A DNA stretch of 6,944 bases from Armatimonadota bacterium (GTDB lineage: Bacteria > Armatimonadota > Zipacnadia > Zipacnadales > UBA11051), in NCBI GenBank assembly GCA_003542955.1, contig DPJP01000465.1:16942-23885 (forward strand), written 5' to 3'. The position numbers were made by a program, and so were the translations under genes. The notes under the pieces are model-generated. The model did not search any database. It was not told where the DNA came from and saw nothing but the letters and a program-made list of their open reading frames with translations. The first letter of the stretch is position 1, and each line of letters starts with the position of its first letter. Positions 6,543-6,944 of the stretch are shown piece after piece.

Positions 6543-6944
6543 TCAGGGGCCCCTCCTCGACACCCGGAACCCGTAGTAGTTGAGCGCGGTAGTCGGGTAG
6601 TAGGCGTCGCGGGACGCCGTGCGGCAGTAGTAGTAGTAGTAGTTCCACGCGCCGCCGCGCACCACCCGGCATGCGCCGGTCTCCGGCCCTGGTGGGTTCA
6701 AGTCGGGGCTGATCTCGTAGTAGGTTGCTGAATACCAGTCTGCGCACCACTCCCACACATTGCCCGCCATGTCGAGGGCGCCGCACCAGCTTGCCCCTGT
6801 GGGGAAGCTGCCCACAGGATAGGTCCTCCCGCCCGGTCCCTTGTTGTCGTAGTTACAGCACCTGCTCAAATCCCACGCGTCGCCCCAGGGGTATACCGAT
6901 GACGCAGGCCCCCTGGCTGCATACTCCCACTGCGCCTCCGTCGG
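6543..6944 (-). CDS. FGE-sulfatase (formylglycine-generating enzyme-like, C-type-lectin fold) protein, 5' end outside the window
   Basis: The last 133 residues of a larger protein are visible, with the frame open to base 6944. Landmarks in order are PTEAQWEYAARG (1-12), YPWGD (18-22), CNYDN (30-34), YPVGSFP (42-48), LDMAGNVWEWCADWY (57-71), NPPGP (83-87), RVVRGGAW (93-100), CRTASR (107-112) and GFRV (125-128), a standard FGE-sulfatase domain signature. A short form starting at TTG 6869 would cut this domain, so it is rejected. The catalytic cysteine pair of true formylglycine-generating enzymes, expected between RGGxW and the Arg-rich segment, is absent, and that loop is shorter. Sulfatase activation is therefore unlikely. 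Positions 101-124 are dominated by Tyr (five in a row, then two further pairs), suggesting a ligand-binding surface and possibly a retroelement-diversified region. A gap of 139 nt separates it from the lyase on the same strand; co-transcription is possible but unproven. Confidence 0.93.
   Translation of the reverse strand, partial: PTEAQWEYAARGPASSVYPWGDAWDLSRCCNYDNKGPGGRTYPVGSFPTGASWCGALDMAGNVWEWCADWYSATYYEISPDLNPPGPETGACRVVRGGAWNYYYYYCRTASRDAYYPTTALNYYGFRVSRRGP
6561..6656 (-). other. Candidate DGR variable region at the 3' end of the FGE-like gene
   Basis: Between the fixed RGGAW and GFRV codons, the presumed surface positions (residues 101-106, 111, 113, 115, 116, 118, 119, 121-124) use AAC, TAC x5, TCC, GAC, TAC x2, ACT, ACC, CTC, AAC, TAC x2. 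Fifteen of these 16 codons end in C and nine are TAC. Interleaved scaffold codons (TGC, CGC, ACG GCG, CGC, GCC, CCG, GCG, GGG TTC CGG GTG) follow the family consensus. An AAC-rich template mutated at adenines gives NNC codons, which can never be stops. Known DGR target proteins commonly carry the variable region at exactly this C-terminal place in this fold. No template repeat or reverse transcriptase is in the window. Confidence 0.45.
6627..6644 (-). repeat. Short trinucleotide run, (TAC)5 after AAC
   Basis: Five perfect TAC codons follow an AAC codon (plus strand GTA x5 then GTT), encoding N-Y-Y-Y-Y-Y. In a GC-rich genome such a run of AT-containing codons stands out. It may come from DGR mutagenesis of an AAC run or from simple replication slippage. 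Confidence 0.8.

Noticed and set aside
6543..6869. Complete short gene starting at TTG 6869
   Set aside because: The frame continues upstream with a strong FGE-family match (PTEAQWEYAARG, YPWGD), so the codon at 6869 is internal and the gene is cut by the window end.

Overview
The window reads as a GC-rich chromosomal segment from a free-living, polysaccharide-degrading bacterium. The support is large multidomain carbohydrate-active proteins with D-x-D-x-D-G calcium loops, a secreted heparinase-type lyase, a formylglycine-generating-enzyme (FGE)-like protein and GC-rich codon use. This style is common in Planctomycetota, Armatimonadota, Lentisphaerota/Kiritimatiellota and related candidate phyla. 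No phylogenetic marker is present, so the phylum is a guess.

Layout: (1) 1-1644, plus strand, the C-terminal part of a large carbohydrate-active protein whose front is outside the window; it ends in two tandem copies of a calcium-loop plus beta-sandwich module. (2) 1645-2327, about 680 bases with no convincing gene. (3) 2328-2981, plus strand, an orphan NarL/FixJ-type response regulator. (4) 2991-3446, minus strand, a GNAT acetyltransferase resembling ArsN2, convergent with the regulator; a long inverted repeat spans the 9-nt gap and probably stops transcription from both sides. (5) 3464-6403, minus strand, a secreted 979-residue heparinase II/III-family polysaccharide lyase, 17 nt upstream of the acetyltransferase and probably co-transcribed with it. 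(6) 6543-6944, minus strand, the C-terminal half of an FGE-sulfatase/C-type-lectin-fold protein cut by the window end.

The most interesting signal is the tail of the last gene. It keeps the family scaffold (RGGxW, CRxAxR, GFRV), but the surface positions are filled by codons that almost all have the form NNC: nine TAC, two AAC and single TCC, GAC, ACC, CTC, with one exception, ACT. This is what adenine-directed mutagenesis of an AAC-rich template by a diversity-generating retroelement (DGR) would leave. No reverse transcriptase or template repeat lies in the window, so if the reading is right this is a remote target or the rest of the cassette is beyond base 6944.

The two carbohydrate-active proteins fit uptake or breakdown of acidic, uronate-containing polysaccharide. 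They are on opposite strands and 1.8 kb apart, so a single regulated locus is an inference only.
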